Positions 14,315 to 23,001 of a DNA stretch of 64,000 bases are shown one piece after another (position 1 is the first letter of the stretch; each line of letters opens with the position of its first letter). Source of the DNA: VAXT01 sp035318925 (GTDB lineage: Bacteria > Actinomycetota > Thermoleophilia > Gaiellales > Gaiellaceae); NCBI GenBank assembly GCA_035318925.1, contig DATHDS010000012.1:1-64000 (forward strand), given 5' to 3'. A program made the translations under genes and the position numbers. Under the pieces are notes generated by a model. That model was given only the letters and a program-made list of their open reading frames with translations, did no database searches and was not told the origin of the DNA.

Positions 14315-15355
14315 TCAGAGGACGAGGTCTTCGGGGAAGATCGCCCCGTCCGCGAACCTCTCGATCCGGTACGGCGAGAGGTCGATCGACGCGTGACCGT
14401 CGATCAGCTCCTCCGCGACTGCCTTGCCGACCGCGGGTGACTGCATGAACCCGTGCCCCGAGAAGCCGCAGGCGGCGTAGACGCCCTCGCTGACCCAGCC
14501 GATAATCGGGTGGGCATCGGGGGTCATGTCGTACAGGCCTGCCCAGGCGCGCGCTACGGGTGCGCGAGCGGCCGGCGGATACCGGCGCGCGATCCGGCCT
14601 CGCCAGTCCTCGACGAGCCCCTCGTCCACCTCCTCGTGGTCGGTCCAGCGCGGCGAGGGCTCGCTCATCGCGAGCCGGAGCGTGTCGCCGTGACGGCGAA
14701 AGTGGAAGCCGGACTCCGACTCGAGGACCATCGGCAGGTCTGGCGGCAGCGACGCGACCGGCCCGACCTCGACGAGTTGCCGGCAGAGCGGCCGGATCGG
14801 AAGCTCCGGCCAGAGCTCGGGCGAGTGCGCGCCGGCGGCGATCACCAGAACGTCATGCTCGAGCTCGCGTGCATCGACATGCTCGTTGACCTCGACGCCC
14901 AGCCCGGCCGCGCGCCGGACGAGCTCACGGGTGACCTCGGCAGGCTCCGCGACGCCGTCCTGCCAGCAGGCAGCTGCGCCCAGTACGTCCTCCGTATTCA
15001 GCCCGCTGACCCGCGAGGCGTCCACGCTCTCGACCGGCACCCCGAGCCCTCGTTGCAGCTCCGCCCGAACCTCGAGCTCTGCCAGCCCCCTCTCGGTCGT
15101 GGCGAGAAAGAGGTAGCCCACCTGGTCGAAGAACGGCGGGCCGAGCTCCTCGAAGAAGCCGATCGACTCCCGCGCAAGCCTGACCTCCGCCTCCGTCGAG
15201 AACTGTTGGCGCACCCCGCCCATCGCCTTCCCGGTCGCCCCGGAAGCGACCTCGGCCCGGTCGGTGAGCACGACCTCGGAGGCGCCGCGCTGAGCGAGGT
15301 GGTACGCAATGTTGGCCCCGATCGCGCCGGCGCCGGCTACGACGATTCGAGCCAT
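14315..15355 (-). CDS. FAD-dependent amino-acid/amine oxidase (DAO, sarcosine-oxidase-like)
   Basis: 346 residues. FAD-binding GAGAIGANIAYHLAQRG at the N-terminus, SGATGKAMGGVRQQFS next to the flavin, VLVIAAGAHSP, and a C-terminal TPDAHPIIGWVSEGVYAACGFSGHGF segment typical of the DAO family (sarcosine oxidase, D-amino acid or proline dehydrogenase beta). Oxidises the C-N bond of an amino acid or secondary amine. Its start overlaps the end of the upstream DapA-family gene by 19 bp, so they form an operon. A substrate shared with the lyase, such as a hydroxyproline- or keto-sugar-acid-like compound, is plausible but not shown. Confidence 0.85.
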   Translation of the reverse strand: MARIVVAGAGAIGANIAYHLAQRGASEVVLTDRAEVASGATGKAMGGVRQQFSTEAEVRLARESIGFFEELGPPFFDQVGYLFLATTERGLAELEVRAELQRGLGVPVESVDASRVSGLNTEDVLGAAACWQDGVAEPAEVTRELVRRAAGLGVEVNEHVDARELEHDVLVIAAGAHSPELWPELPIRPLCRQLVEVGPVASLPPDLPMVLESESGFHFRRHGDTLRLAMSEPSPRWTDHEEVDEGLVEDWRGRIARRYPPAARAPVARAWAGLYDMTPDAHPIIGWVSEGVYAACGFSGHGFMQSPAVGKAVAEELIDGHASIDLSPYRIERFADGAIFPEDLVL

Positions 15356-16173
15356 GCCTCCAGCTCCGCGCGCTCCTCCGGAGTCAGCGTCCGCAGCGGT
15401 CCGCGCACGTCCTCACGGATCGCGACGCCGCGGTGAGCGAGGCAGATCTTGAGGGCGGCCTGGAACGGAAAGCGCTCGAGCATCGCTCGCACTTCTCCGA
15501 CGTCGCCCACGCGATCCCGGACGAGCCCGGCCACGAGCTCCGGGAAGGCGGCCGCCAGGCCGGACACGGCCCCGGCCGCGCCTCGCTCGAGGCCTTTGAG
15601 AATGAGCGACTCGGCCCCGACGAAGACGTCGAGCCCCTCGATCAGGAACGGCTCGACCTGACTGAACGGCTGGTTCGAGACCTTGAGGCCCACCAGGTTC
15701 GGCGCCAGCTCGCGCAAGCGCTCGATCGCACCGAGCGGGATCGAGTAGCCGCAGCGAGCGCGAAACTCGTAGAGATAGAAGGGCAGCGGACGGCAGGCCT
15801 CTGCGGCCGCGGCGAAGTGACGAACGAGCGCTTCCTCGTCGAGCGCGTAGTACGGCGGCCCGATGACCGCGACGGCATCGGCGCCCTGCTCGGCGGCATC
15901 CGCAGCGAGCGCCACGGTGTCGGCCGTCGTCTGAGCGCCGCAGTGCACCGCCACGTCGAAGCCGTCGCCGGCCGCCTCGATGAACAGTCCGGCTGCCCGT
16001 TGCCGCTCGTCCGGCGAGAGGAGGATGCCCTCGCCGGTCGTGCCGAGAGCGAGGACGCCGTCAAGCCCGCCCGCCCGCAGAAACTCGATGTAGGGCCCGA
16101 ACGCGGCCTCGTCGAGCGCAGCCCCTCCCTCGCGAAGCGGCGTCACGGCGGCGGCGAGCGTTCCCCTGAGCAC
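15337..16173 (-). CDS. DapA-family aldolase/lyase (dihydrodipicolinate synthase-like)
   Basis: 278 residues, a TIM barrel. GTTGE at 44-48, catalytic Tyr135 (FYLYEF) and Schiff-base Lys164 (VGLKVSN) are all present. The family includes DapA, N-acetylneuraminate lyase, KDG aldolase and hydroxy-proline-pathway deaminases. An orphan position with an FAD amine oxidase rather than lysine genes argues for a catabolic member. GTG start preceded by a -10-like hexamer. Divergent from the enoyl-CoA hydratase operon with 23 bp between starts. Confidence 0.8.
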   Translation of the reverse strand: MLRGTLAAAVTPLREGGAALDEAAFGPYIEFLRAGGLDGVLALGTTGEGILLSPDERQRAAGLFIEAAGDGFDVAVHCGAQTTADTVALAADAAEQGADAVAVIGPPYYALDEEALVRHFAAAAEACRPLPFYLYEFRARCGYSIPLGAIERLRELAPNLVGLKVSNQPFSQVEPFLIEGLDVFVGAESLILKGLERGAAGAVSGLAAAFPELVAGLVRDRVGDVGEVRAMLERFPFQAALKICLAHRGVAIREDVRGPLRTLTPEERAELEAWLESS

Positions 16174-16179
16174 GTTGCG

Positions 16180-16185
16180 ACTCTA
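16180..16185 (-). promoter_or_regulatory. -10-like hexamer TAGAGT, leaderless start of the DapA-family gene
   Basis: TAGAGT lies 6 bases before GTG 16173. The 15 bases from hexamer to start codon match those at HisC (38890-38904) at all but one position. Confidence 0.55.
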
Positions 16186-16189
16186 AGCT
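16184..16189 (+). promoter_or_regulatory. -10-like hexamer TAAGCT, leaderless start of the enoyl-CoA hydratase
   Basis: TAAGCT lies 7 bases before GTG 16197 and overlaps the opposite-strand hexamer by two bases, so the two divergent promoters should compete. Confidence 0.5.
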
Positions 16190-16196
16190 CACGAGC

Positions 16197-16949
16197 GTGA
16201 GCGCGCTCCGAATCGAACGCGACGGGCCGATCCTGCGAGTCACCCTCGCCCGGCCAGAGCGGCGCAACGCCTTCGACGCCGACCTGATCCGGGATCTGAC
16301 GGAGGCGTTCGCAGACGTGGGCGACGCCCGTGCGGTCGTGCTCGCCGGCGAGGGCGAGAGCTTCTGCGCCGGGGCCGACGTCGACTGGCAGCGCGCGGCG
16401 ATCGAGCTCTCCTATGACGAGAACGTGGATGACGCGCTCAGCCTCTTCCGGATGCTGAAAACGATCGACTCGTGCCCCGCCCCGGTCATCGCCCGGATCC
16501 AGGGCTACTGCCTGGGCGGAGGCTGCGGTCTCGCGGCCTGCGTCGACATCGCGCTCGCCGCCGAGGATGCGACGTTCGGCTTCTCCGAGGTCAAGCTCGG
16601 GATCGTGCCCGCCGTCATCTCGCCCTTCGTGCTACCGCGGATCGGAGGCGGCGCCGCGCGACGGTATTTCCTGACCGGCGAACGGTTCGGCTCGGCGACT
16701 GCTCTGCACATCGGCCTCGTCCACGAGATCAGCGACGACCTCGACGGAGCCTGCGATCGCGTCGTCGGCGAGCTGCTCACCTCCGGCCCGGAGGCGGTGC
16801 GCGCGGCGAAGCAGCTCATCCGCGAACCGCTGGACGGCGACGAGGCCGCGCAGTTCGCGGCACGGCTGCGCACGAGCGAGGAGGGACAGGGCGGCCTGCG
16901 CGCCTTCCTCGACAAGCAGCCCGCCCCGTGGAGATCCGGAAGCTCCTAG
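16197..16949 (+). CDS. Enoyl-CoA hydratase, methylglutaconyl-CoA hydratase type
   Basis: 250 residues, crotonase fold. Oxyanion-hole segments SFCAGADVDW (about 58-68) and YCLGGGCGLAA (about 104-114); catalytic Glu in FGFSEVKLGIVPAVISPFVLP, a stretch characteristic of methylglutaconyl-CoA hydratases. It would hydrate 3-methylglutaconyl-CoA, the product of methylcrotonyl-CoA carboxylase. It overlaps the biotin-carboxylase gene by 22 bp, which supports that assignment. A general short-chain enoyl-CoA hydratase is the alternative. Confidence 0.85.
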   Translation: MSALRIERDGPILRVTLARPERRNAFDADLIRDLTEAFADVGDARAVVLAGEGESFCAGADVDWQRAAIELSYDENVDDALSLFRMLKTIDSCPAPVIARIQGYCLGGGCGLAACVDIALAAEDATFGFSEVKLGIVPAVISPFVLPRIGGGAARRYFLTGERFGSATALHIGLVHEISDDLDGACDRVVGELLTSGPEAVRAAKQLIREPLDGDEAAQFAARLRTSEEGQGGLRAFLDKQPAPWRSGSS

Positions 16950-18550
16950 TCGCGAACCGCGGCGAGATCGCGGCTCGCGTCTTCCGTACCTGCCGCGAAG
17001 CGGGCATCGCGACGGTGGCCGTCGTGGCTCCGAACGATCTTGGCGCGCTGCACACGCGCGTCGCCGACGAGACCGTCGAGATCCCGAACTACCTCTTCTC
17101 GGAAGAGCACATCCGCGCCGCCAAGCGGGTCGGTGCGCACGCGATCCACCCCGGGTACGGCTTCCTGGCCGAGAACCCCGACTTTGCAGAGGCCGTCGAA
17201 GCGGCGGGCCTCGTCTTCGTCGGCCCGACCCCGGAGGCGCTCCGTAGGGGCGGCGACAAGCTCGAGGCGAAGCGGGTCGCGCTGGAAGCCGGAGTGCCGG
17301 TCCTGCCTTCGGGGACACCAGAAGAGGTCGGCTTCCCGCTCGTCGTCAAAGCGGCGGCGGGTGGAGGCGGCCGTGGGATGCGCGTGGTGCGCGACCCGGC
17401 CGGCCTTGACGAGGCGCTCGCCGCGGCGAAGCGAGAGGCAAAGGCCGCGTTCGGCGACGACACCGTCTTCTGCGAGCGCTTCGTCGAGCGCCCCCGTCAC
17501 ATCGAGGTCCAGCTCCTTGCGGATGAGCACGGCACGGTGCTCTCGCTCGGCGAGCGCGAGTGCTCGATCCAGCGTCGCCATCAGAAGGTGCTCGAGGAAT
17601 CCCCCTCCCCCGCTCTCGATCCCGATCTACGAGAGCGGATGAGCGAGGCCGCGGTCGCGTTCGGCCGGGCGATCGGCTACCGCAGTGCGGGCACCGTCGA
17701 GTTCATGCTCGACGGACGCGACTTCCACCTCCTCGAGCTGAACGGGCGCATCCAAGTCGAGCACCCGGTGACCGAGCTCGTGACCGGCGTCGACATCGTC
17801 GGCGAGCAGCTCCGGGTCGCCGTCGGCGAGCAGCTGGACCTGGAGGACGCCCCGCCGAACGGCCACGCCGTCGAGGTGCGGCTCTACGCCGAGGATCCCA
17901 GGACGTTCCTCCCGCAGTCCGGACGGATCGAGCGCCTGCGCCTGCCCACGGGCATCCGGGTCGACGCGGGAGTCGAGGAAGGCGACGAGGTCGGGGTCGC
18001 CTACGACCCCATGATCGCCAAGCTGATCGCCCACGGCCCGACGCGCGACGAGGCGCTGCTCCGGCTGCGGGACGCGCTCGTCGAGACGGAGGTCGCAGGC
18101 CTGACGACGAACCTCCCGTTCCTGCGCTGGCTCGTCGCCCATCCTGCCGTTCGAGCGGGCCGGACGACGACCGCGTTCCTCGCCGAGTACCCGCCGCTAT
18201 CGGCGCCTCCGACGCGCCTCCCGAGTGGGCCGTGGGACGGCGCCTGGCGCCTGAACCTTCCGTCACCTCGACCACAGGCGGCGCCCGATGTCGACGACGC
18301 GGCGCACTCGCCCACCGGAGCCGCAGGCGGCGAGCAGAGCGCCCTGACGGCGCCGATGCCCGGCACGGTGATCAAGGTGCTGGCGGCGCCGGGCGACCGG
18401 GTCGAGCGCAGGCAGACGCTCCTCGTCCTCGAGGCGATGAAGATGGAGACGCCTCTTCTCTCCCCCTACGACGCGGTCGTCCGGGCAGTCCACGTCGCCG
18501 AGGGCGACCAGGTCGCCGGCGGAGAGCTCCTCGTCGAGCTCGAGGAATAG
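16928..18550 (+). CDS. Biotin carboxylase / BCCP subunit of an acyl-CoA carboxylase (methylcrotonyl-CoA carboxylase alpha type)
   Basis: 540 residues from GTG 16928. N-terminal biotin carboxylase domain (1-445): KLLVANRGEIAARVFR, ATP-grasp glycine loop KAAAGGGGRGMR, and LELNGRIQVEHPVTE holding the catalytic Glu, Asn and Arg. A biotinyl domain closes the chain with EAMKME (Lys505). Usual alpha subunits of MCC or PCC are about 650-700 residues because of a BT linker domain; here only a short Pro/Ala linker of about 45 residues lies between the two, so the BT domain is missing or minimal. Co-transcribed with the hydratase; partner is probably the beta subunit at 9144. Confidence 0.88.
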   Translation: MEIRKLLVANRGEIAARVFRTCREAGIATVAVVAPNDLGALHTRVADETVEIPNYLFSEEHIRAAKRVGAHAIHPGYGFLAENPDFAEAVEAAGLVFVGPTPEALRRGGDKLEAKRVALEAGVPVLPSGTPEEVGFPLVVKAAAGGGGRGMRVVRDPAGLDEALAAAKREAKAAFGDDTVFCERFVERPRHIEVQLLADEHGTVLSLGERECSIQRRHQKVLEESPSPALDPDLRERMSEAAVAFGRAIGYRSAGTVEFMLDGRDFHLLELNGRIQVEHPVTELVTGVDIVGEQLRVAVGEQLDLEDAPPNGHAVEVRLYAEDPRTFLPQSGRIERLRLPTGIRVDAGVEEGDEVGVAYDPMIAKLIAHGPTRDEALLRLRDALVETEVAGLTTNLPFLRWLVAHPAVRAGRTTTAFLAEYPPLSAPPTRLPSGPWDGAWRLNLPSPRPQAAPDVDDAAHSPTGAAGGEQSALTAPMPGTVIKVLAAPGDRVERRQTLLVLEAMKMETPLLSPYDAVVRAVHVAEGDQVAGGELLVELEE

Positions 18551-18571
18551 CCATTCCGTGGCAAAGCTGCA

Positions 18572-18720
18572 CTCGGTTTCCTGACGCGTCGCTCAGTCCC
18601 CGTATGCGAGTGGAACAGTGCTCGGTCGCACGGGCCGCTCGCAGGAGGGGGCTGAGCGGCGCGAGGCGGGGCGGAGCCGGGCTCTGCCCGGCGGGAGCCC
18701 CGCCGGTCAGGGAAGCGAGG
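18572..18720 (+). repeat. 150-bp dispersed repeat, copy A
   Basis: Fills the gap between the carboxylase stop and the SCP2 stop. Roughly nine of ten positions match the reverse complement of 40980-41129. Contains the hairpin GCCGGGC-TCT-GCCCGGC. Short frames through both copies give related but non-coding-looking peptides. Confidence 0.85.
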
Positions 18721-18721
18721 G

Positions 18722-19024
18722 CTAGAAAAGTTTCTGGAGCTTGAGCGCGGCGGCCATGTCGCCCTCGACCTTGAGCTTGCCGGTCATGTAGGCGGCCGTC
18801 GGGTTCAGCTCGGCGCTCGCGATCGAGCTGAACGTCTCCTTGGAGGTCCGGATCGTGACGTCGGCGTCGCCGACGCCCTCGGTCACAGCCACCGTGCCGT
18901 CGGCGACGTCGACCTTCCACGTTCCGGCGTCCTCGATCACGAAGAGGAACGAGTTGTTCATGCCGGCAGTCCTGGTCGCATCGACGCGGGACTCGAGGGT
19001 GTCGAAGAAGTCGCGGGGCTCCAT
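18722..19024 (-). CDS. SCP2 sterol-carrier-like protein
   Basis: 100 residues covering one SCP2 domain: SFLFVIEDAGTWKVDVADG, ADVTIRTSKETFSSIASAEL and AAYMTGKLKVEGDMAAALKLQKLF, the last being the usual SCP2 ending. Binds a lipid or acyl-CoA in a hydrophobic tunnel; lies among acyl-CoA genes, where it may carry substrate. Convergent with the carboxylase gene across the dispersed repeat. Confidence 0.85.
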   Translation of the reverse strand: MEPRDFFDTLESRVDATRTAGMNNSFLFVIEDAGTWKVDVADGTVAVTEGVGDADVTIRTSKETFSSIASAELNPTAAYMTGKLKVEGDMAAALKLQKLF

Positions 19025-19032
19025 CGGCCGCG

Positions 19033-19038
19033 AGACTA
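19033..19038 (-). promoter_or_regulatory. -10-like hexamer TAGTCT upstream of the SCP2 gene
   Basis: TAGTCT lies 8 bases before ATG 19024. Confidence 0.45.
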
Positions 19039-19046
19039 GCAGGGAA

Positions 19047-19283
19047 CTACGCGGCGCTCTGAGCGGCAGACGGCTTCGGTAGGTGGCGCTCGATCAGCGC
19101 GTACGAGAGCTCCCACTGCGCGCGCGCGATCGCGACGCGATTCTGCTCCAGGTCGACGGAGCCCGCATCGCGTGCACGCAAGCCCTGGCGCTCGCGCGTC
19201 AGAGCCCCGAGCTGATCGCTCAGCGATTCGACAGTCGGCGACGTGCGCCGACGACGGAAACGGATTGGCCGCAGGGTGCTCAT
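19047..19283 (-). CDS. Small basic helical protein
   Basis: 78 residues from ATG 19283 (an in-frame TTG at 19310 is possible). Begins MSTLRPIRFRRRR, then two helices SLSDQLGALTRERQGL and RVAIARAQWELSYALIERHLP. No family recognised. It is divergent from the aminopeptidase gene; the AT-rich 110 bp between them should hold both promoters. Confidence 0.5.
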   Translation of the reverse strand: MSTLRPIRFRRRRTSPTVESLSDQLGALTRERQGLRARDAGSVDLEQNRVAIARAQWELSYALIERHLPKPSAAQSAA

Positions 19284-19392
19284 GGGCACAGTCTGTATCG
19301 GCGGATTCAAGAGAAAGTTAAGGCGTGTTGAAAGTTATGAAAACCTTTCGCCATCCACGGTAGAAACCCTGTCGGATAGCATCGCGGCCCCG

Positions 19393-20871
19393 ATGAGGGT
19401 CGAGGTTCGCGCCGCGCACGACACGCCGCCGGAAGCCGACGTCCTGGCTTTTCCGGTCGGCGACGGCGGGCTGCCCGAAAGTGCAGCCTCGCTCGACGGC
19501 CGCCTGGCCGCCCTCGCGGCGGAAGAGGACGTCGCCGGAAAGGCGGGTCGGACCGCCGTTTTCTATCCCGACGGAGAGTCGGCCCCGCGCCGGCTCGTGC
19601 TCGTCGGGCTCGGACCGGCGGCGGAGCTCGACGCCGACACGCTGCGGACTGCCGCCGCGGAAGTCGCGAGGAAGACCGAGCGTGTGGGCGGCTCGATCGC
19701 CTGGCAGCTCGACGACTCGCTCGGCCTCTCCCACGCCGAGCAGGCCCGGGCAGTGGTCGACGGGCTCCTGCTCGGAACGTACGACCCGGGACGCTGGAAG
19801 TCAGACGCGGCTTCCAAGCCGCCGTTCGAGCGGCTCATCCTCGTCGGAAGCGCCGACGACGCACTGCGCGAGTCCGCCGAGCGGGCCGCAAAGGTCGCGG
19901 CGGCCGCGAACCGCGCGCGGGACCTCGCCAATACCGGGGCGAACCTGCTCACGCCCGAAAAGCTCGCCGACCGCGCACTCGAGCTGGCCGGCAAGCACGC
20001 GAACCTCTCGGCCGAGGCGCTCGGGCTCGACGAGGTGCAGGAGCTCGGAATGGGCGCGTTCTCGGCGGTCGCCCAGGGCAGCCACAACCCGCCTCGCATG
20101 ATCGTCCTGCGCTACGAGCCGCCCTCACCGGCAGGCGAGGTCGTGCTGGGGCTCGTCGGCAAGGCGGTCACGTTCGACACGGGTGGAGTCTCGATCAAGC
20201 CCGCCGCCTACATGGAGGACATGAAGGGCGACATGGCCGGCGGCGCGTCGGTGATCGAGGGGCTCGGCGCGATCGCGGAGCTCGGCCTTCCACTGCGTGC
20301 GCTCGCGGTTGTCGGCGCGACTGAGAACGCGGTCGGCGGCGGCGCCTACAGGCCCGGCGACATCCTCACAGCCCTGAACGGCAAGACGATCGAGGTCACG
20401 AACACCGACGCCGAGGGTCGCCTCGTGCTCGCGGACGCGCTCACGCACGCGCGACAGCTCGGCGCCACGCATCTGCTCGACTTCGCGACTCTGACGGGCG
20501 CGATGAACCGTGCGCTCGGCGACCTCTACGCGGGGGTCTTCGGGAACGACGATGCCTGGCGCGACGAGGTCGTCGCCGCCGGGGAGGCAAGCGGCGACCA
20601 CGCCTGGCCGTGGCCGATGCACCGGCGCTACCGGCGGCTGATCGACTCGGCGTTCGCCGACATGAAGAACTCCTCGATCCGTGGGCAAGCGGGGCCGACC
20701 TACGCGGCCTCGTTCCTCGAGGAGTTCGTCGGCGAGGGCCCGTGGGCGCATGTGGACATGGCCGGCACCGGCTTCTACACCTGGGGACGGAGCGACTATC
20801 TCTGGCAGAAGGGCGGAACCGGCTACGGCGTTCGCCTGATCGTCGAGCTCGCAGACCGGCTCGCGGCGTGA
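19393..20871 (+). CDS. pepA: Leucyl aminopeptidase (M17)
   Basis: 492 residues from ATG 19393; the upstream extension of the frame overlaps the divergent gene and is not supported. C-terminal catalytic domain has VGKAVTFDTGGVSIKP (metal-binding Lys and Asp), YMEDMKGDMAGGASV and the M17 signature NTDAEGRLVLADAL. Two metal ions activate water to release N-terminal residues from peptides. GTGA overlap couples it to the acyl-CoA dehydrogenase. Confidence 0.92.
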   Translation: MRVEVRAAHDTPPEADVLAFPVGDGGLPESAASLDGRLAALAAEEDVAGKAGRTAVFYPDGESAPRRLVLVGLGPAAELDADTLRTAAAEVARKTERVGGSIAWQLDDSLGLSHAEQARAVVDGLLLGTYDPGRWKSDAASKPPFERLILVGSADDALRESAERAAKVAAAANRARDLANTGANLLTPEKLADRALELAGKHANLSAEALGLDEVQELGMGAFSAVAQGSHNPPRMIVLRYEPPSPAGEVVLGLVGKAVTFDTGGVSIKPAAYMEDMKGDMAGGASVIEGLGAIAELGLPLRALAVVGATENAVGGGAYRPGDILTALNGKTIEVTNTDAEGRLVLADALTHARQLGATHLLDFATLTGAMNRALGDLYAGVFGNDDAWRDEVVAAGEASGDHAWPWPMHRRYRRLIDSAFADMKNSSIRGQAGPTYAASFLEEFVGEGPWAHVDMAGTGFYTWGRSDYLWQKGGTGYGVRLIVELADRLAA

Positions 20872-22001
20872 ACTTCGACCTCTCCGAGGAACAGGAGCTC
20901 GTCCGACGCACGGTCCGGGACTTCGCCGAGCAGAAGGTCGCTCCGGTCGCCGAGGAGCTCGACCGGGAGCACCGCTTTCCCTACGACCTGGTCGCCGAGC
21001 TGGCCGAGCTCGGGTTGATGGGCATGCCCATTCCCGAGGAGTACGGCGGCGGCGGCGCCGACACGGTCTCCTACGCGATCGCGATCGAGGAGCTGACGCG
21101 AATCGACTCGTCGGTCGCGATCACGGTCGCGGCTCACACCTCGCTCGGGACGATGCCGATCTTCCTCTTCGGAACCGAGGACCAGAAGCGGGCCTGGCTG
21201 CCCGACCTCGCCTCCGGAAAGAAGCTGGCCGCGTTCGGCCTCACCGAGCCGGGAGCGGGCTCCGACGCCGCGGCTTCACGCACGCGCGCGGAGCTTGACG
21301 ACGGCGAGTGGGTCATCAACGGCTCGAAGATCTTCATCACGAACGCCGGCACCGACATCTCCGCCCTCGTCACGATCACCGCGCTCACCGCCGAGGGTGA
21401 GATCTCGAACCTGATCGTCCCGAACGGCACGCCCGGCTACGCGATCTCGGCTCCGATGGAGAAACTCGGCTGGCGTGCGTCGGACACGCGCGAGCTCTCG
21501 TTCAAAGACGCTCGAGTCCCGGAGGGGAATCTCCTCGGCGAGCGCGGCCAGGGCTTCCACCAGTTCCTGGAGATCCTCGACGGCGGGCGCATCTCGGTCG
21601 CCGCGATGGGCGTCGGGCTCGCGCAGGGCGCCTACGACCTCGCGTTCAAGTACGCGCAGGAGCGGGAGCAGTTCGACAAGCCGATCGCGAGCTTCCAGGC
21701 GATCCAGTTCCAGCTCGTGGACATGGCCGTCGAGATCGAGGCCGGGCGGGCGCTCGTCTACAAGGCCGCGTGGCTCAAGGACCAGGGACGGCCGTTCGCC
21801 CAGGAGGCGGCGATGGCGAAGCTCTACACCGGCGAGCTCTCACACCGCGTCGTCAACCAGGCGCTCCAGATCCACGGCGGCTACGGCTTCATGGGCGAGT
21901 CGGCGATCTCGCGCCTCTACCGGGACCAGAAGATCCTGGAGATCGGCGAGGGCACGAACGAAGTCCAGCGGATGGTGATCGCCCGGCACTTGGGGCTGTA
22001 G
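20868..22001 (+). CDS. Acyl-CoA dehydrogenase (short/branched-chain type)
   Basis: 377 residues, start GTG 20868 inside the aminopeptidase TGA. Three-domain ACAD: N-terminal helical part, beta part with FGLTEPGAGSDAAASRT, C-terminal helices with REQFDKPIASFQAIQFQLVDM and LQIHGGYGFMGESAISRLYRDQ. The catalytic base Glu is in GEGTNEVQR, the position used by short- and medium-chain enzymes. Isovaleryl-CoA dehydrogenases have Ala there and Glu elsewhere, so the neighbouring leucine genes do not prove an isovaleryl-CoA substrate. FAD enzyme, electrons to ETF. Confidence 0.88.
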   Translation: MNFDLSEEQELVRRTVRDFAEQKVAPVAEELDREHRFPYDLVAELAELGLMGMPIPEEYGGGGADTVSYAIAIEELTRIDSSVAITVAAHTSLGTMPIFLFGTEDQKRAWLPDLASGKKLAAFGLTEPGAGSDAAASRTRAELDDGEWVINGSKIFITNAGTDISALVTITALTAEGEISNLIVPNGTPGYAISAPMEKLGWRASDTRELSFKDARVPEGNLLGERGQGFHQFLEILDGGRISVAAMGVGLAQGAYDLAFKYAQEREQFDKPIASFQAIQFQLVDMAVEIEAGRALVYKAAWLKDQGRPFAQEAAMAKLYTGELSHRVVNQALQIHGGYGFMGESAISRLYRDQKILEIGEGTNEVQRMVIARHLGL

Positions 22002-22005
22002 CGGC

Positions 22006-23001
22006 TCACTTCACCTGTTCAGTGCTTCTCTGCTGGAGCTTCGCGGCGACTGTTTCCAGTCGCTCCTCGATCGTCCCCGAAAGAACCTCGTACGGCACAC
22101 CCCTCGCCTCCAGGTCGTCTAGCTGCAGCTGCTGGAATCGACGCGCCTCTCCGTCGCCCATTACCCGCCAGCCATCTTGAGCCCACGGGAAGTCATCGTC
22201 GCAAACGAACCACGCGTACTCGCCCATCGTCCGGTCGACGATGTTGCCCAGCCGCGGATCAGCCGTGCCGTGACTGCGAAGGCACCAATGGAGGGTCGTC
22301 CAGGGCGTCGTGTCGCAGAACAAGAACCGTCGGGCATCCCGGCGCATCCGCTCCTCTCGCTGGTGCTGCGCTCGCGCGATCTTCAGGTAGTCGCCGAACG
22401 TCACGCCTCCGCCCTGCTCGATCCAGAGCTCACGACCATATTCGTGGGCCCAGAGCGTCTCGTGCCGCTCCGCAAGCAGCCGCGCGAGCGTGGTCTTGCC
22501 GGTCGATTCGGTACCGACGAGAGCCATCTTCCGAACGAGGCTTGCATAGACGCGTGGATCCAGCCAGGAGCGGTGCTCGTAAAGGGCTTCACGAATCGTC
22601 GTTCCGCTGATCGGCACCAACTCGCGGGCTTCGTCGACAACGACATGCTCGGCTCCGATGAGGCTCGCGAAGCGCTGGTAGCGCGCTTCGCTCGTGAAGA
22701 CGCGGTCGAAGCGCCCCAGGAACTCGAGGTCTCTGGCGTACGTTTCTGCATGCACCGGATCGTCTGAGTCGTCGTTCTCGCGCAGCGGATCGTCCAGCGG
22801 CACGACAGCTTCAACCTCTGGATGGAGGTCCGCGATCCATCGCGCCCGCAACTCGACGGGCATCGGGTCGTACTGCCCGGAAGGAGCGCTGTCGTAGACG
22901 ACGACCGTCACGTCGTCCGCGGCGGCCAGCGCCCGCTCGATCAGGAGTTGGTGCCCTCGGTGGAGGGGCATGAACTTGCCGAAGACGAGACCGCGGCTCA
23001 T
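22006..23001 (-). CDS. NadR-like bifunctional NMN adenylyltransferase / nicotinamide riboside kinase
   Basis: 331 residues. N-terminal nucleotidyltransferase GKFMPLHRGH (8-17) and ISGTTIR (131-137); C-terminal kinase P-loop GTESTGKTT (163-171). The DNA-binding helix-turn-helix of enterobacterial NadR is missing, as in most non-enteric homologues. Phosphorylates nicotinamide riboside to NMN and adenylylates it to NAD. ATGA overlap with the pnuC gene makes an uptake-and-salvage operon. Confidence 0.88.
   Translation of the reverse strand: MSRGLVFGKFMPLHRGHQLLIERALAAADDVTVVVYDSAPSGQYDPMPVELRARWIADLHPEVEAVVPLDDPLRENDDSDDPVHAETYARDLEFLGRFDRVFTSEARYQRFASLIGAEHVVVDEARELVPISGTTIREALYEHRSWLDPRVYASLVRKMALVGTESTGKTTLARLLAERHETLWAHEYGRELWIEQGGGVTFGDYLKIARAQHQREERMRRDARRFLFCDTTPWTTLHWCLRSHGTADPRLGNIVDRTMGEYAWFVCDDDFPWAQDGWRVMGDGEARRFQQLQLDDLEARGVPYEVLSGTIEERLETVAAKLQQRSTEQVK

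Noticed and set aside
16472..16927. Upstream part of the biotin carboxylase frame
   Set aside because: Shadow of the hydratase gene; the carboxylase homology starts exactly at GTG 16928.
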